Assembly (NCBI GenBank): GCA_013180625.2
Contig: SNVD02010155.1
Span: 1 to 64,000 of the forward strand
Direction of reading: 5' to 3'
Source: Boswellia sacra
Lineage: Eukaryota > Streptophyta > Magnoliopsida > Sapindales > Burseraceae
DNA: 64,000 nucleotides
A program made the translations under genes and the position numbers. Each line of letters starts with the position of its first letter. Within the stretch, counting starts at the first letter, position 1. The notes beneath the pieces are model-generated. The model had not been told where the DNA came from, searched no databases, and saw only the letters and a program-made list of their open reading frames with translations. Below, piece by piece: positions 11,895 to 27,200 of the stretch.

Positions 11895-12487
11895 AGCCAT
11901 TGTTCATATCGTTACAAAACTTGGTTAATAGAAAATTTAAACTATCACATGGGCAGTAAACATGAAGCAGGTGTTGATTTCAGAAAATTTCATAAAGTTA
12001 TATAAGTTCTTGAAACGAATCATAAATCAATTTAGGCAACTTGTTAGGAGTTAATGAATGAAAAGGATAAAAACTTTGATCTCTCTTAAAAAGAACAATA
12101 TTTTCAATAAAGCACTTAACTAAAAGTTGGGCAAATAAAATAGATAAATAACAAGTGTTTTAATCAAAATGAAAAAGTAAAGTTCTTAATTAAATACTTC
12201 ATTAAAATCCATCAAACGAAAAAGATAATAACAAAATAATTCTTGAAAAGGACTGTCATAGACAAAATAATGAATTAAAATATGAATAACTCATAAAGTA
12301 CAAGTAACAGTGTGATGCATAATGAAACTAAAATAATTGATTATTTTTCATAAGAAACGAAAACCAACTTACATTAAATTAACAGATTTAGTTTATAAAA
12401 TCATTATAGTTTTATGCCCATTCATCGATTATCACGGTAATGATACAAGAATAATTACAAGTGGGAAGAACCAGAATATAAGAGCCT
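11895..12487. other. Region downstream of SOS1 copy 1
   Basis: A+T-rich, no gene seen. The part next to 12487 should contain the 3' untranslated region of SOS1 copy 1 on the minus strand. I cannot fix the polyadenylation site. This flank shows no obvious similarity to the flank of copy 2 beyond the stop-codon region. Confidence 0.5.
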
Positions 12488-15400
12488 TCAGGGCGCCTGC
12501 CGAAAAGACAGTCTGCTGGGTGAATCAATCCTTACAATAACTTCATCTTCAGCACCTGAATCATCACTAGAATCACCTATTATTACTTGACTCTCATTTG
12601 TGTTGGCATTTTGCTGTGGGGCTGCAGAAACTTGCCCACCGGACTTCCTCCCTTCCAGTCTCTCTCTTACGGTAGCAGCCCCCTCTGATCTCACATGTTG
12701 TAGTGCATGGCCCTGATGAGACTGAACTCTCGGAAATGTCACGCTATGTGATAGCTTGGCTTGACTAACACTTGAAAAACTTTTGGGACGGCGAGGAATG
12801 TCAACCTTGAAAATTAGACAACAAAGAAAACATTTGAGTAAGGCAATCAAGATTTCATTATTCAAGAAAGAAACTAGAAGGCTTCACCACATACTCCTTG
12901 CAAACTTATGCCCGAAGCAAACGACTATAAGTAACTAAAAGACCATAGAAAGATGAGTATGCAAACCATTTTAGAATTCAACGTAATAAACTATATAGGC
13001 TTTTCAACAATGAAAAATTATTTTATAGAACTACTGAAATAATCCTTGATAAAGAGATACTTCAATGTACCATGCTGCCAAAGATACTCAGGTGCATTGC
13101 TGTTGCAGATAAGTTTGCTTTATGATCTGCCCCTTGAGGGCTCTGCTTATGTTTTGCCGGGAAGAATTTCTCAGGCCAACTCATAAGACCACCATGCTCT
13201 CTATTTAAGGACCTATGTGGCTGATCACCCGAATGTGATAACAATGAGGATGCCCGTCTAAGGAGAGCTCTCTCAGCTTCAAATGCTGCAATGTCAAAAG
13301 TAATTACTCTTGCTCTTGTCTCAACTTCATAGCAAGATCCTTGATTAGAAAAACTGGCTGCCCTGATACCTGTGTCATTAATCAGTGACAATGATCTGAT
13401 TCTGATTTCATGGAGCTATTATAAACTATCAAATGGAGAAGAGAATTCAATTAAAATGGCAGGAACAATCCAACTAATGTAATGTTTTATTCGGCCAATT
13501 TGATCAATAAAGCTCGCAAGCTCAGTGCTGAGAATAATTCTTTTTTCATTCATTTGGTAAGACGTATTATAATTGCATTTTACTTGGCAGCATAATCAAG
13601 AGGCATTAGTCACTTAAATACCACAATTATAATCAATACGTGTGTCCAATGTTCTTATGAGTAGCATTACCTCATCACCCCTCACCTTCAACTTCAACTA
13701 CAGCTCGGAAAAGTTAAGATAGGACATGAGGGCAGAATTAGTGACCAACTTAAAAGAGCACGAACTCTTGCAATGGCAAGAGTCTACAGATAACAATTGC
13801 AAAGTATCCTGAGAGCTACAATCTAAATTCACATACTTGTGTTATTTAAGTTAACTATTATCTAAATTCACATACTTGTGTTAGTTAACTATTCTCCTAA
13901 AAGCTTAAGCTTATAAGTGTGGCTTAACAATAAATTTAAGCCTTTGACAAGGATCTGAATATGTGACCGTTGGGTCAATATGTATATGATATCATGTTAA
14001 TTTTACCACTTTGTAAAAGTTTAAGCTTTTAGGTATAGGTTTAACTCTAATATTCAAGCCTTTAATAATGTCCTAGCCCTGCTTTTCGAGATCTTCCAAC
14101 TAATGAGTTTCTTTTTTGTTGAGCATCAGAATTCTGGACACAGCTAATAGGATGTGTTTTGCCAGAAAAAATGAATTACTATATTATTGATATAATTTGC
14201 GGCTAATTTCCAATACATGAAAGACCTTCGATGGCATCAATGGACCAACTAGGATTTCTAGTCAAAGTTCTCGAGCCACCTCAAGGTCCTATCAGTGATA
14301 GTTTTAACACCAAACTCCCTGTATCAATATATAATCTTTTTTAACTGATCATTGCTTTCCCAAGTCTCTAACTTAAACCATGGAAAAGGCTATTTGACTA
14401 TGTTCTCCTATTGTCTACATCTGTTTCCCTTTTATGTATTTCTCCACGAATTAGAACAGACACACAAACAACTTTTGCAAGTTAAAAGTTCCATTAGTTA
14501 AATAACATATTGGAAGTCTTAACAAATGTAAAAGCCATTGCAGTATGAGCAATAGAAAACTGAACTGGCCTGTTTTGATGCAGGAATCATCCAGGAGTTC
14601 ATAATCTAGCAATACTAGCGACAGTCCTCATGAAGAATATTTTGGTATACATATACACGCATACATACAAAAACACACACATTGTGAACGAGCGCATGTG
14701 TGTGTGCATGAATACCTAGCCTGTGTTTATAATTAGGAAAACAATTTTACAGAAATATTAATTCATGAGTCGGTTTAAAATTACCAGATGTTTCTTCACT
14801 GTGAAAGCTTTGATTTCCCTGTGCAGGAAATAGAGATGCGGGCGCAGGAATAAGTTCTTTGAGACCATGGGGTTTTATGAATCCTTCTAACAGAAACCCA
14901 ATGGAATGATAAGGTATTTCTATAGTTTCTCCCGTTAGGTACATCCTCACTGTTGCCCTCTCTGCAACAAGAGCTCTCATGTCTTGCATTGTCAATTTTT
15001 CAAATATTTGAGGAAGCAAGAGCCTGGCAAGTATTAAAGCACTCTCCTGGAAGAAAAGATATTTGAATTGGAGACCAATAATCATACTACCACAATCATG
15101 TACACATCCCTATCTGTTATAATCTTCAAATAGACTAGTTACAGAATCATCTAATCTTATCAAACAAGGAACAGTGAAATGCTTGACAAAGAGCAGGTCT
15201 TTATTAAGTACTGCTACAATCATTGCATGTTTCACAAGTAACAACCAAAGACCTTTATGTTTTGTTCACCTTATACAATCCAAAAGTTCATTCAAAAGAA
15301 TATAAAAATGAAAGTACTGGTAGAATCATACCTTCCATAGGAAATCTTCAACTGCAGGATCTGAGCTTAGCACTGAATGTATTTTGTCACTTTCAATAAA

Positions 15401-18209
15401 GAAACAAAGTACAACTGAATCTGTGACCATGTCACAGATGTAAGGCCTCCCACTAAGCACTTCATAAAGGCCCAAAGTACTCCCATGAGTAAAAACGGGA
15501 TGCAATGAGTTACTGCTTATAATGCTGTTACTTGTCCACTGCAAAAGAATAAATTATCTTGATATGGATGAAGGAAAACTTACACATATTTTCAAGCATC
15601 TAAAAGGATCTAACTGCCATGTAAATATGTTATTTACCTTAACAACACCATTAGATATAATCCACACACCACTTGACCTGGAACCCTCCCTATAAAGGGT
15701 CACACCGCGAAGCTTCATAATTTCTTTGTTGGACAGTTCAAGTCGTTCGAGAACAGCTGAAGGAAGAGCACCCAGTAAAGGATGGCCACGAATCAAATCA
15801 CCTATTTTGGGTAACTTCACTAAAGGAGGATTCCTCAGAAGCCTTTTCAAGTCAGTCTGCGTGAATGATGATACCACTTCTTACTGAGAATTAAATTATG
15901 GTGCAAAGACTGAAGGCTTTAAAATGTGAAAATGCCCAAAACTTGACAAAATGATACCTGGACAGCATCATGGAGATGAAGCATCTCTTTTTCTTCTAAT
16001 AACCCAACCTTCTCAAGATTTTGGACATAATCAATTAAATGGTTTAGCACTGAATACGTCACTTGTCTTGTTTTCACAACACGCAAAACCTAAATATTTT
16101 TCAATACATAAATACATCATCCACCATTCTCCGTATTAGAAAAAAATATGAATGATAAATTCATCATGGAGTGCTATAGCATCAATAGATAGACAAACCA
16201 TGGTTTTCAAATGACCAATTCCAACTAAAATACAACAAATCTCATCAACAGAAAACATTTACTCACGACACAAACCTGAGGAAAGGTTACTCGAACTTCT
16301 TCCAAGAACTTTTTTGCTTCTTCCCCTTCCTTCTTGCTTTCTTCAATGACATCAGAAGCAATTTTACTGTCACCTAAACAATAAAGTTTGATGCATGAGA
16401 AATCAATACATTGTATCGAAAAATAGGGAGACTGCAATGATAGGCATTAAGTGCATTAATAGAAAATTGATCATGGAAATCCAAGAAAATTAGAAACAAC
16501 ACAGATTGTAAGACTTTTTTCTTTTGCTATATGCCAAAGGCCATTATTATCCTAACTATGGTAGAATGATGGAGGCAGATTATCCTAGCCAATCCAAATT
16601 ACTTAAGGTAGCTATTGAGTTTGAAAGAAGATCTCCTTATTCATGTATCCAAGCTATGATTTAATTTGGCACAAGCAGGAATTCCTCTGAATCTCTTTTG
16701 AAAAAAAATTTCACACCTCATACCGAAGGGGGGAAAAAGAGAGTACGAAACTAATTTGACAAGCTATTTTGAAAGAAAGGGATCTCTACAACCACTGACT
16801 GGATTAAACGGTGATAAGCCTCCATAAGGTAGCCAGTAACCTCATCTTTTGGATTTTACATCGCACAATAAGAATGCATAGAAACACTTCTATATCTGCA
16901 ATTACTTTTCTAATAACTTGTATTAATTAAAGTTAGCTGATTTGTTTGCGAAATTGTTCCTGATGCTTCAAATTACATGCTCTATCTACCGCTTTAATGA
17001 TTACATCAGGGTTTTATTATTATTAATTTAGCTTTACCTCATTTTTTAGGATTTTCCCCTATATTTTTGTATTCTCTGCTATATGATTCTAAATGTAAGG
17101 CTAAAGTTTTTTTTATCATCTCATTACTAGAAAATTAACTTAGCCATCAATATTAATGGGACTGCACCCTTTCTCCCGTGTATTATTATATCACAAATCA
17201 GAAAAAGTATTCTTTCAGACATTATCATCAAAAGAAAACTTTTCCCAATTGTCACTTTTAGCAATTCCTAGTGAATGAGTTGAATAAGAAAAGAAAAAAT
17301 AAAAAAACAAAGATAGAGGAAAAATGAGCCAACAGAATGCATAATCTACTTTTAAGCAACCAGAATTAATTGCTTAACTGTACTTATAATTTATATTTGA
17401 ATAGGTTTTGTTTTATTTGTCCCTGATCAAAGAATTGGAAATGATTTAAGAAATGAGTAACAAGATGGGATGACCATTTGAGTTACAGAAGTTATTCAGT
17501 GCTTAAAGAGTTTAGAAGTAACACGAAAGCAAAGAGAAAACTAGGTAGGAGCGGGAAAAGTCTGCCAGTCAAAGAACGATTCTAATAAAAAGAAATAGAT
17601 AAACCAAGTAAGAATTTACCTATAAAGTCATGTAATTGCTGCCGAGCAATTCTATGAGCACGAAGAAATGCAGCACAAATATAACACGAAAATTCCAATC
17701 TTTCAACAGTGAAATACGTAATCAGTTTCTGTGAAAATATGCTTGTTTGAAGGAACTTGTAATAAAAAGGAAAATCGACATTAGCTTTTAAACCATCCCA
17801 ATCACATAAAGGCTTGTTTGATGCCAAATCAATTGCTTCTTCCACCGATTGCATCAAAAGAATAGCAGCATTTTGCATTATCCTTCCCTCATCAAGCATT
17901 TCCCAATAAGCTGCTTGGACACCTGATACAGAAAACAATTTCTCAATTCTTCCTAGTCGATCAATATACATAGATTAAGTTTCTAATTACTGAACATATA
18001 AAGTAATTAAGGATGAAATTCTGCACCCAAATAGACACATAATATCTACACAAAGAATTATTATTATTTGATGTAGGACATCTTGGATTTAGCTCTTGTA
18101 TTTAGGCTTTTTTTTTTTTTTTAAATATTAGGATTCCCTTGGGTTAGCCAATATATATAGGGTTTTATGTCCTTCCAAATGCTATGTCATTTAGAAACTT
18201 AGACTTGTC

Positions 18210-18271
<62 letters not shown>

Positions 18272-21200
18272 TTTATTTATTTATTGTTTTGGTAGTAGGA
18301 TTTCTTCCAAGCTCTCTCTATTCTCCCCTTTCTTGTCCTTCCAACTTTCTGTTTCAGATTCTCTATCATTAATATTATTTTGCTGCTAAGAAACATCAAA
18401 TTGACTTAGTCAATAAAAATGGATATTAAGATGGTGAACAAGCAATCCACCTCGAAATAGCCAATCAATTCAGGTGAAAATATTCAAAAGAATGTCATTT
18501 GAACTAAAATAGCATTACAATTTTCATGAATAAACAAAGAAAAAAACACTTAGAATTGTACGAATCCAAAACCCACAAAAAGCAATGAAATGAACTCCCT
18601 TGAGTACTTGAATAACCAAAAGACCTTATACTAATTGGGAGGGAGTCTGCCTATATAGTCTAGTTTTTTGAAACCAAGCAATTTGAGATTTTTGATATCC
18701 TACCCTCATCCTCTTTAACCACTTTATATTATGCCTTAGCAAAATTAGATCTTGGGTGTTTAAATAATAGTGGGCTAAGTTCAGAACAGATAATATAGTT
18801 TTTCACATGGGTTGCCGTCATAATTAACTGAACCATAGTGGTGTTAAATTTTGCCAGTTGAAAAATCAAACTGCTTATAAACAATAATGAAGAACCAACA
18901 TAAAAAAATAAATAAAAGAAAAAGAAAAGCACAAACTAAAGCAAAAACAATAGAGGACATACCATTCAAAAGTCGTATACGTATGTCTTCCATTGTGGGA
19001 TCCAGATTATTGTTAGTATTACATGCACTGGAAGGGTGGTTATTTTCCTCTTCCAAATTATTTAAGCTTTTAATATATCTTTTAACTGTAGGCCAGTCTG
19101 CAGGTCCTAATTCCTCATCATCTCCAAGGTTACCAAAAGCCTCCAATGCTTTGTTCAACATATCATACTTAGTGTAGTCGAGAATTCGCTTCTGTTATCC
19201 AAAGATGAATTATTGATAGCAAACATATATAAACAGACAGTATTAAAGGAAACATAAATAAACAATGTGCTATACATGGAACTCACAGTTTATAATACTT
19301 AGAATTGATGTATAAAGATTACATATCAGGAAAAAATATATATTTGATAAAAAATCATCAGCCTTTCCCAGGTTCGGTAAGTATCAACTGTATATAAGTA
19401 GTTTTATAAACTGTCTAAAACCTCCCCTCCAAAATGTGCTATTAATTAACTTTAAACACTTAAGAGGTTATTTTCCTCACTTAGCAATAATCAAGAAGTA
19501 AAAACTCTTGTTAGGAAAGGCACAAGGCATTCTACCCTATACTTGCTATAATGTTCCCCAATACAAAAATGACTCTAAATCCAGCAAAATTTCTCACATT
19601 TTTCTCAATTACCAATCATAGCATTATTATGCATTCCTTTTTTTTTCAGCCAAATTCCTCTCAAGGTTTCACTTGCATCTTTTAAAAAATAATAATAATA
19701 ATGACAGAATTTTCATTATTTTTTGTAAATCATGGTTGCCCATCAAAGTGAACAAGATGAAGACAGGTAGCCTTGGTGGCAACAATGACACAGAGTTTGA
19801 TTCTTTAGCAAAACAGATGTGTTGTAGTTTGCTCTAATCATTTGCATGAATTTATGGCACTAACGAAGTGGATTTTGGGAAGGAAACCTAGAAAAACTTC
19901 TTTTGGAATTCAATGGGATAAATTATGTGGCAGTGTCGATTTTAGAGGAACTAGGTACCCAACTCAAACCACCTATTAGGTGGAGTGACCCATCCTCCTT
20001 ATAAACCATAAAACCTTCCTTCAACCATTCGACATGGAACAAAAATCTCATCTCGGATGAAACTTGACACCCACATGGCAAACCTTCTAAATTGTTACTT
20101 TGTTTTCTTTATTGGACACTTGATTTACTTTTGAAATTCTTTTACATCATTTACTCAAATACTGTAAAAAATTAAAAACTGATTGTGCACCATAATGAAA
20201 TTGCAAAAGTCAAGTCCAAAGATTTTCAGTGAAAATCGAGTAGCATCAACTAAATATAACGAGAAAATATTTTTCTTTATTCATAGGGATCAGGACGCTA
20301 TTCGATCTGGCTTTAGTTTATTCTTCTTTGCATTTTTTCAACCGCCATGTTTTTGATCTTTCAACATGAACTGTTTGGTTTACTATTTCTATAACTTTTT
20401 TTCTTCTTATGATTAATAAAAATTATTTCATTATTCATGTTTCATTTTAAAAAATAAATAAGTAAAATAAAATAAATTTCAAAAATTGACTATATCTCTA
20501 CTTATTCCCATCAAACCCACAGCGAAGGGATAAGCCTAAGAATCAACTTATGAGTAGAATCTCAAACAAAACCTTATTTCAGATTTTCAGTAGGCAGCAA
20601 TGAAACAGAGACAGGAAGAAGCATGATTTGAAGAAATTTGAATACTTTCAAATTATGCAGAAATTATCCTACCAACACTTACAGGAGTCTGGATGTAACC
20701 AATTACTTGCGGGAACACATTTAACTCAATAGAAACATGGAGAGAAACTGACAGAACATATGACTTAGAATTTTGAGATGGCAATGCAATCCATGAATCA
20801 ATTGAAACACTTTTATTCAGCAACTAAAAAGAATGAATTTAACACATACATATAATCTGGGAAATTACTTTACAATAAAGGTGATAAATAAATCTGTTAA
20901 AATAGTCATGTATAATGTTTTAAATTAACTCAATACTCAAAAAGTAGGTTAGGTTTCAATTATGGTTGACAGTTTTTTCCTGAACAGTCAAGGCTTTCCC
21001 TACACTAATGATCATAAAAAGCTATTTAAAGGTAAAAGAATTACATTATATTATGCATGGCTCTGAAACATTTAGGTTTGCCTTTTTTTTCTTAGCGACT
21101 GTAATGTCATTCATCAAGATGTCATTCCATAAAAAATTTGAGATAGGAATTGAGTACCATATCTTAAAACAGGACATACATATTTTAGAGATCAAGTTAA

Positions 21201-24200
21201 ACTTCACCTTTGCAGCTGACAGCTTATCCATCTGTAAAAGATGTAAAATATATTGTGTAGTTGACCCATTCAAAGTGAGTGTCAGAAAAACAATTCCACC
21301 AGTAAAGAAGACGAACTGCAAAAGTCGGGAACAAATAATTACACTACTAAACATTAATTCGACATTTCAGATCATCATATAATCCTCTCTGGTTGTAAAA
21401 ATATAATATCTTCTTACTTGAAAAACATATAAAACAATCAATATAGATGTCCTAAATAAGAAAATAAAAGAGAGAAGGAAGACAGTTCTTTTTGTAACAA
21501 ACAAACAGATAAAAAGAAGAATAAAATGAACTCACCAACACTCCTGTTTCAGGCGCTATGTGCAATGAGATATCACTTGAACGCTAAACAACCGAGAAGT
21601 CAATTAGAGCAGATCATTTTTAAAGCAACAACAATGTATTTATATAATATATATGAACATAGAAGTCATGACAGTGGACTATGGCTTCTATTAACTTATA
21701 TGGGAATACTAGATTTATATGCTTAACATGTACAGGCTAAACATCAAGCATTGAGCTTTTCACACGTGAAAGTTATTTAAGAATATTTCTTATGTATCCA
21801 ACTGCCATCTATCTCTTGAAAGAAGAACTCTACACATGCCTTATTGAGTACAAATGGATAAACAGATATTATATCACGCATAGCATGCATCAAGGGGAGG
21901 GATGGAGCGGGAGGCAGAGGGGATTATATTGTGCCTATAATATTACGGCTCTGTGGGAAGCACTAGCTTGAAACATTTGAAGTCAACAATAAGGATATTG
22001 ACTTAACTACTGGTATAAATTATGAAGATCTAATCGATGGACACTTGCCTTAACTGACAATGAAAGTGACAGTGCAACAGCCCCTCGCAAGCCTGACCAT
22101 ATGAGAATGGTTGCTTCTTTCCAATCTAAACCATAGCCAAAGTACCGCAGAAAAGGATACAATATTCCAACTACAACAAAGCGTGAAACTTGAACAAAAA
22201 CATATAGAAGAACTAAATAGCCCCATGAACTTCCTGAAACAAAACCAGTAATTATTGTTTCTTAGAATGTATGTACTGTTAAAAAAAAAAAAAACCAATT
22301 GGTTTACTAAGTTGTCTTTCTCAGAAAAGAATGGACTGTTTTTGACATGTTTGTAAAAGTTTAAAATATGATTCAAAAGAATTTCTCATATTATGCAAAT
22401 TAAAAGTAAATACAGTTTGAAGTGAATATTACCATGGTGCAAAACTGTGTTACTGCCTAGTATTCCTTCAGCAATAACAACGCCACTGCACAGAAACAAT
22501 AAGAACATTAACAATGAAACAAAATAAAGAGTAATCCATAAAAGCTCCCTATGGCAGGCGACCTATGAATAACAATATAAACACAGAACGTTAGTGTTAA
22601 CCATTATTTCCACAATTGAGAACCAAAGAAACAAACAAGGAAATGAATATGAACAATGTTAACTGAAGCTACTAATAGACCATCAAAACTACCCTCAAAA
22701 CTTTAATCTACTTTGAAGCCCTACTTTATCAATCCCTGTTTGATTCATAACTCAACATACCACAATACCTACCCTAAACCACAAACGTTGAAATATTTAT
22801 CAATTCTAAGAACCTTACCAACAAAAAGAATGGTATTTAAGAATTCTGCGATCTTACCTCAAGATAAAAATTAATGTATTTGCAATATAAGCAACCATTT
22901 CCCTGAAAAGAATGAATAAAGAAAGAACACCAATATTACAATAAATTTGACATACCAAATAAGTTCCACTGCAGTTCAAATATTAACATTATAAAAAGGA
23001 GCTAAAAATGCATACACAGATAACAATCCTGCAATGAAGTTCAAATATCCATAGTATCTAACAAATTAATGCTGCAGGTTAGGCTCATGTACTAAACTGA
23101 TTCAGTGTACAACATAGGGTAGGATCAATCCAGACCTTGTCCTTTTGAGAATAACCAAGGTCATAGTAGAGCAAAAGAGTCAAAGTCTTGTTGATTCTAG
23201 GAATACCCTAGATAATTTAAAAATTAAAAATCACTACCAGCCCTCTTGCTACCAGGAAGACCCAGAATAAAGAAGAAATAATTGCACATTTGTGTCTGAG
23301 TCTCCAAATTCATTATTTGAATAACATGACTCTACTTCAGAAGGATGTAAAGATACCCATTTATATAGCTAAAAGAATTATTATTACAGCACAACTAATT
23401 TGAATGGCAATCCAACAAACCTCAAGGGGTAGACTCAATGGTAAAGTCAATTGGCTTGGGTGTCTAAGAGCATCAGGTCTAAAGTCTGACTCCTATTGGG
23501 TGTAGTTGATTCCTTGGGGCCACACCCAAAGGCTATAGCCCACGATTTACCTGATCCTCGTGGAGGGGAGGGGGCACTTTCCAGAGGTCTGGTGCACTAA
23601 CACCACATTTATCAAAAAAAAAAAATCCAACTAAATAAAACGTACTCCCAAAAACAAAACTTTCTTAATACAAAAATTAAAAAAACGCAAAATAAAATTT
23701 CCAAACTGGACTATGCTGTATATGGTACCACCTTATCAAAAAGTCTAGTGCCATACATTTCCCTCACAAATTTATTTATTTATTTATTTTTTCTTTTTGT
23801 TGGTTTCCAGTATGTTTTCCCCCAACAACGTCTTCTATGTTGCACAAACAGAGACCTTTCTGAATTTCAAAAGTAACTTATTCTCACTTTATTTTATAAT
23901 AAACAAGATAAAACAGAAACAAACTAATTTCAAGATTTACGGCAGAAAAATTTAAATATAGTCATTACACATGGTTTCTGATCCTCTTCTAGAAGTCATT
24001 TATTTCCTTTCTTTGGAATTTCCAATCGATGAGTACTAAAACCTACACTATTCATCCTTGAAGTCATTAACCAGAAGGATTACTTCATTTTAAACAAAGA
24101 TTGTAGCATACCAAAAGTAATGCAAGCTTTGTTGACTTTCACCCTTGAAAGCTGTTCTGGCAAATGCTGCATAAAACCTATTCCACAGATAATATCAAGA

Positions 24201-27200
24201 GATATCCTTTCCTCAAATCGAATAGAAAATTGGAAGATGGAATCTACTTACATTCCTACAGTCATTACTGTGAGGACACCAGAAATATCAGCACCTTCCT
24301 GAGCCTATAACATGAAAATGCTAGTCAGGCTTTTCATACATTACAGGTGAGAGTTAATTTGCTAGAAAACAAACAAGAAAAATCAGAGACTGCTGTTACT
24401 ATATAGGCAATTCTTTAATTGGATATGAGTATATATTTACTCTGTTACTTTTGCCAATACCTTAAATGTGCACTGCTGAGGGAAAGAAGGTAGACATTCA
24501 TCAAGATTGAAAAAACATCAAATGTTGTACGAGGTATAAAATTTTAAATCCCAGTGATTCCTTCCAATACAAATTACAAATCATGATTCCTTGAAGTCCA
24601 CACTTCACAGTCTTGAGAAATAAGCAGAACTATCTGCTTTGTTTACCGGGGAATTTACTACGTTACTGACAAGAAGCTTGGACTTGCAACTCACTGTATT
24701 ACAGACATAATTCCGATTTGTTACTGTTTTTGAGAACCATTTCCCGTTTTATAAGAAAACATGTTCCTTAATTATTTAAAAAAAAAAGAATAATTAAAAT
24801 TTGGGAATATGTGAAATTCATTTTCTAACCATTGTGAAGGATATAAGAAATACTTCCAAATTGTTATCATCACTCTCATTCAGGATTCATTTCTCAAACC
24901 AAAAAGCACTTTCGAGTTGTTTCACTTTGTTATAGAGGCTTCTTAATCTCTTAGGGGTGCACATTAAGAAGTTCAAATCGGTAAGCAATAAAAATTATTT
25001 TACCATATAAAGGAAATGAAACTTATTTTTATCACTAAAACATTTTTTGAAACAGTGACATCACAATTTTTACTAAGTGTTTCAAGCCTATTAATGCACA
25101 TGTTAAGATAACTCTTTTACTAAATTTTTGCCAGTAATTCAATTTGATTTCTAAAATTTTTAAGAATACAAAGAAGGAATTCTAGTAATTATTTATTACA
25201 ACACATTTTTTCACTTTGAGAAAAAATAGTGATTGTTATTATTAATCAAGAAGAAGATACAAAAAAATGGACAAGTTGGACACTAAAACAAGGACCGGCA
25301 GTGCTGAGCAACAAAAGAGGCCCCAAAAGACTATAAGAGAAGTATAACTCTTCTCCCATCTCATAAACAAGTATAGCCCTATACAATACTTATCCAAAAA
25401 ATTCCCAATTTATGCTATTAAAGCTGTCCCCTTTTTTTAATAAAAGAAGAAAGACTTTATGGAACTCAGTAGAAATAGATGTGCATGTAGTGAACACATT
25501 TCACTGTTTTCATTTTTCTGAATATAAAAAATGATACCAAGCACATTTTCAAATCCTGAAAATACAAAATTCAATTGCTTGTTTTCAATCTTCCAATTCA
25601 TTAGGTCAAAACAATTTTGCAAACCAATACCTAACAGCCAACAATGTTCTACCTAACAGCCGACAATGTTCTTGACGGCTTTCACAAATATGATAATTGA
25701 CATGTTAGCTAAATCAATAAGATGAGATAAATTAATGAATTTAATAAAAAAAGGGTAGTGTCCTAAATTTGGATGGTAACGTACAGTGAAGAAAGCGATG
25801 TAGCTCACAGCAAGCGTCAGTGCAATCTCTATCACTGTGTCATTGAAAATAAACCCAAGCCACAAGACAGATGCAATCCCGAAAGCAAGTCCCATGCCCA
25901 CACTGGACCAACAAAAGAGTCTTATGATCTGACTAAAGTCTGTCACAAATGCATTAAGAATGTGAGAGACACGTACGCTCCAAGTGAGGCCTCAAGAAGA
26001 AATTTGACTATGGCACCGAAGCTAAAACTCTGTCCGAGGACCATTTGATAGAAAAGCTGATAGACCACAATCGCAGTCCTGAACAAAGGAAACGAATTTT
26101 ATTGAAAGAAAACCAAAGAAATAGAAGAAGTCATTAAAGCAATGTCGAAAGCTTAAGAGTGAAAAAATACCCATCATTCATCAAGGATTCTCCTTCAATT
26201 ATTGTACTCAGTTTTTTGCTAGCACCAAGCTCTTTCAGTAGAGCAACAACAGCTACAGGATCGGTAGCACTCAGAAGTCCCCCAAGCAACAATGACGTTT
26301 TCCAACTCCAGTTATATGGAAAAGTGAGCTGCAGCATGCATTTTAGATGGAATTAAAATAAATAAAAATGAAAAATTTACTATCTAAGTTGTGTGGTATA
26401 TGATACCTTCAGAAGAGATCCAAGCAAGAAGGTTGATATCACAACTCCCGGACCAGCAAGTAGAATCATTTGCATCATACACCTCTGTGCAAATATGAAA
26501 AGCATTTGGTTCACATAGAATCCAGAAAATTTTACGTTATTCACCTAATAACTTGCATAAACCTGCTCTTGTTGCAGCAGAAAGCCGAAAAAGAGAAGCT
26601 CCACAATCTTTCATCAATAAAATAATATTGCTGAAAGAAGTTGAAGACAAGAAACCAAGTACATATATAGTAGGTCTATTTACAAAGTGACGATAAATGC
26701 TGAAACATTAAAATTCTAAACTTCTAATAAGGAAACCAAAAAGGTCATGTTAAGCTAAAAATTTAAAAAAAAAAAAAAAAAAACCAATCCCAAAAGCCTT
26801 TCTTCATTAAATATGGCAGACAACATCTTTCCTTCCTTCCTCCTTTTTTATTCATTCTTAGACAAAATCTTCTTTATAAAATACACGGTTTATCACATAT
26901 TTGTTATCTATGTTAAAGTAATCTGAGTTGTTTTGATGCTAAAAAATTTGGAATTTTTTATAAAAAATCTGGGTTCTTTGGTGAGGAAGACGACAACTTG
27001 ACAATACTCTTCATTATTGTCGAGTGTAGAGCACCCTGTCGGACACCACCCGATAGTGAAAGAGAATTGTCGAATTTATGTGGTCGACAGAACTAGACAC
27101 ACGTCGTCGAGCGTCGAACATATAATCAAACACACAGAAACCGACAATCGAGTGTCGGATTGCTTGCAATCGACACTCGACAACCCTAGTCATTAAGTGA

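Noticed and set aside
21008..21382. 124-codon plus-strand open frame
   Set aside because: It is the antisense shadow of SOS1 exon 14 and flanking intron.
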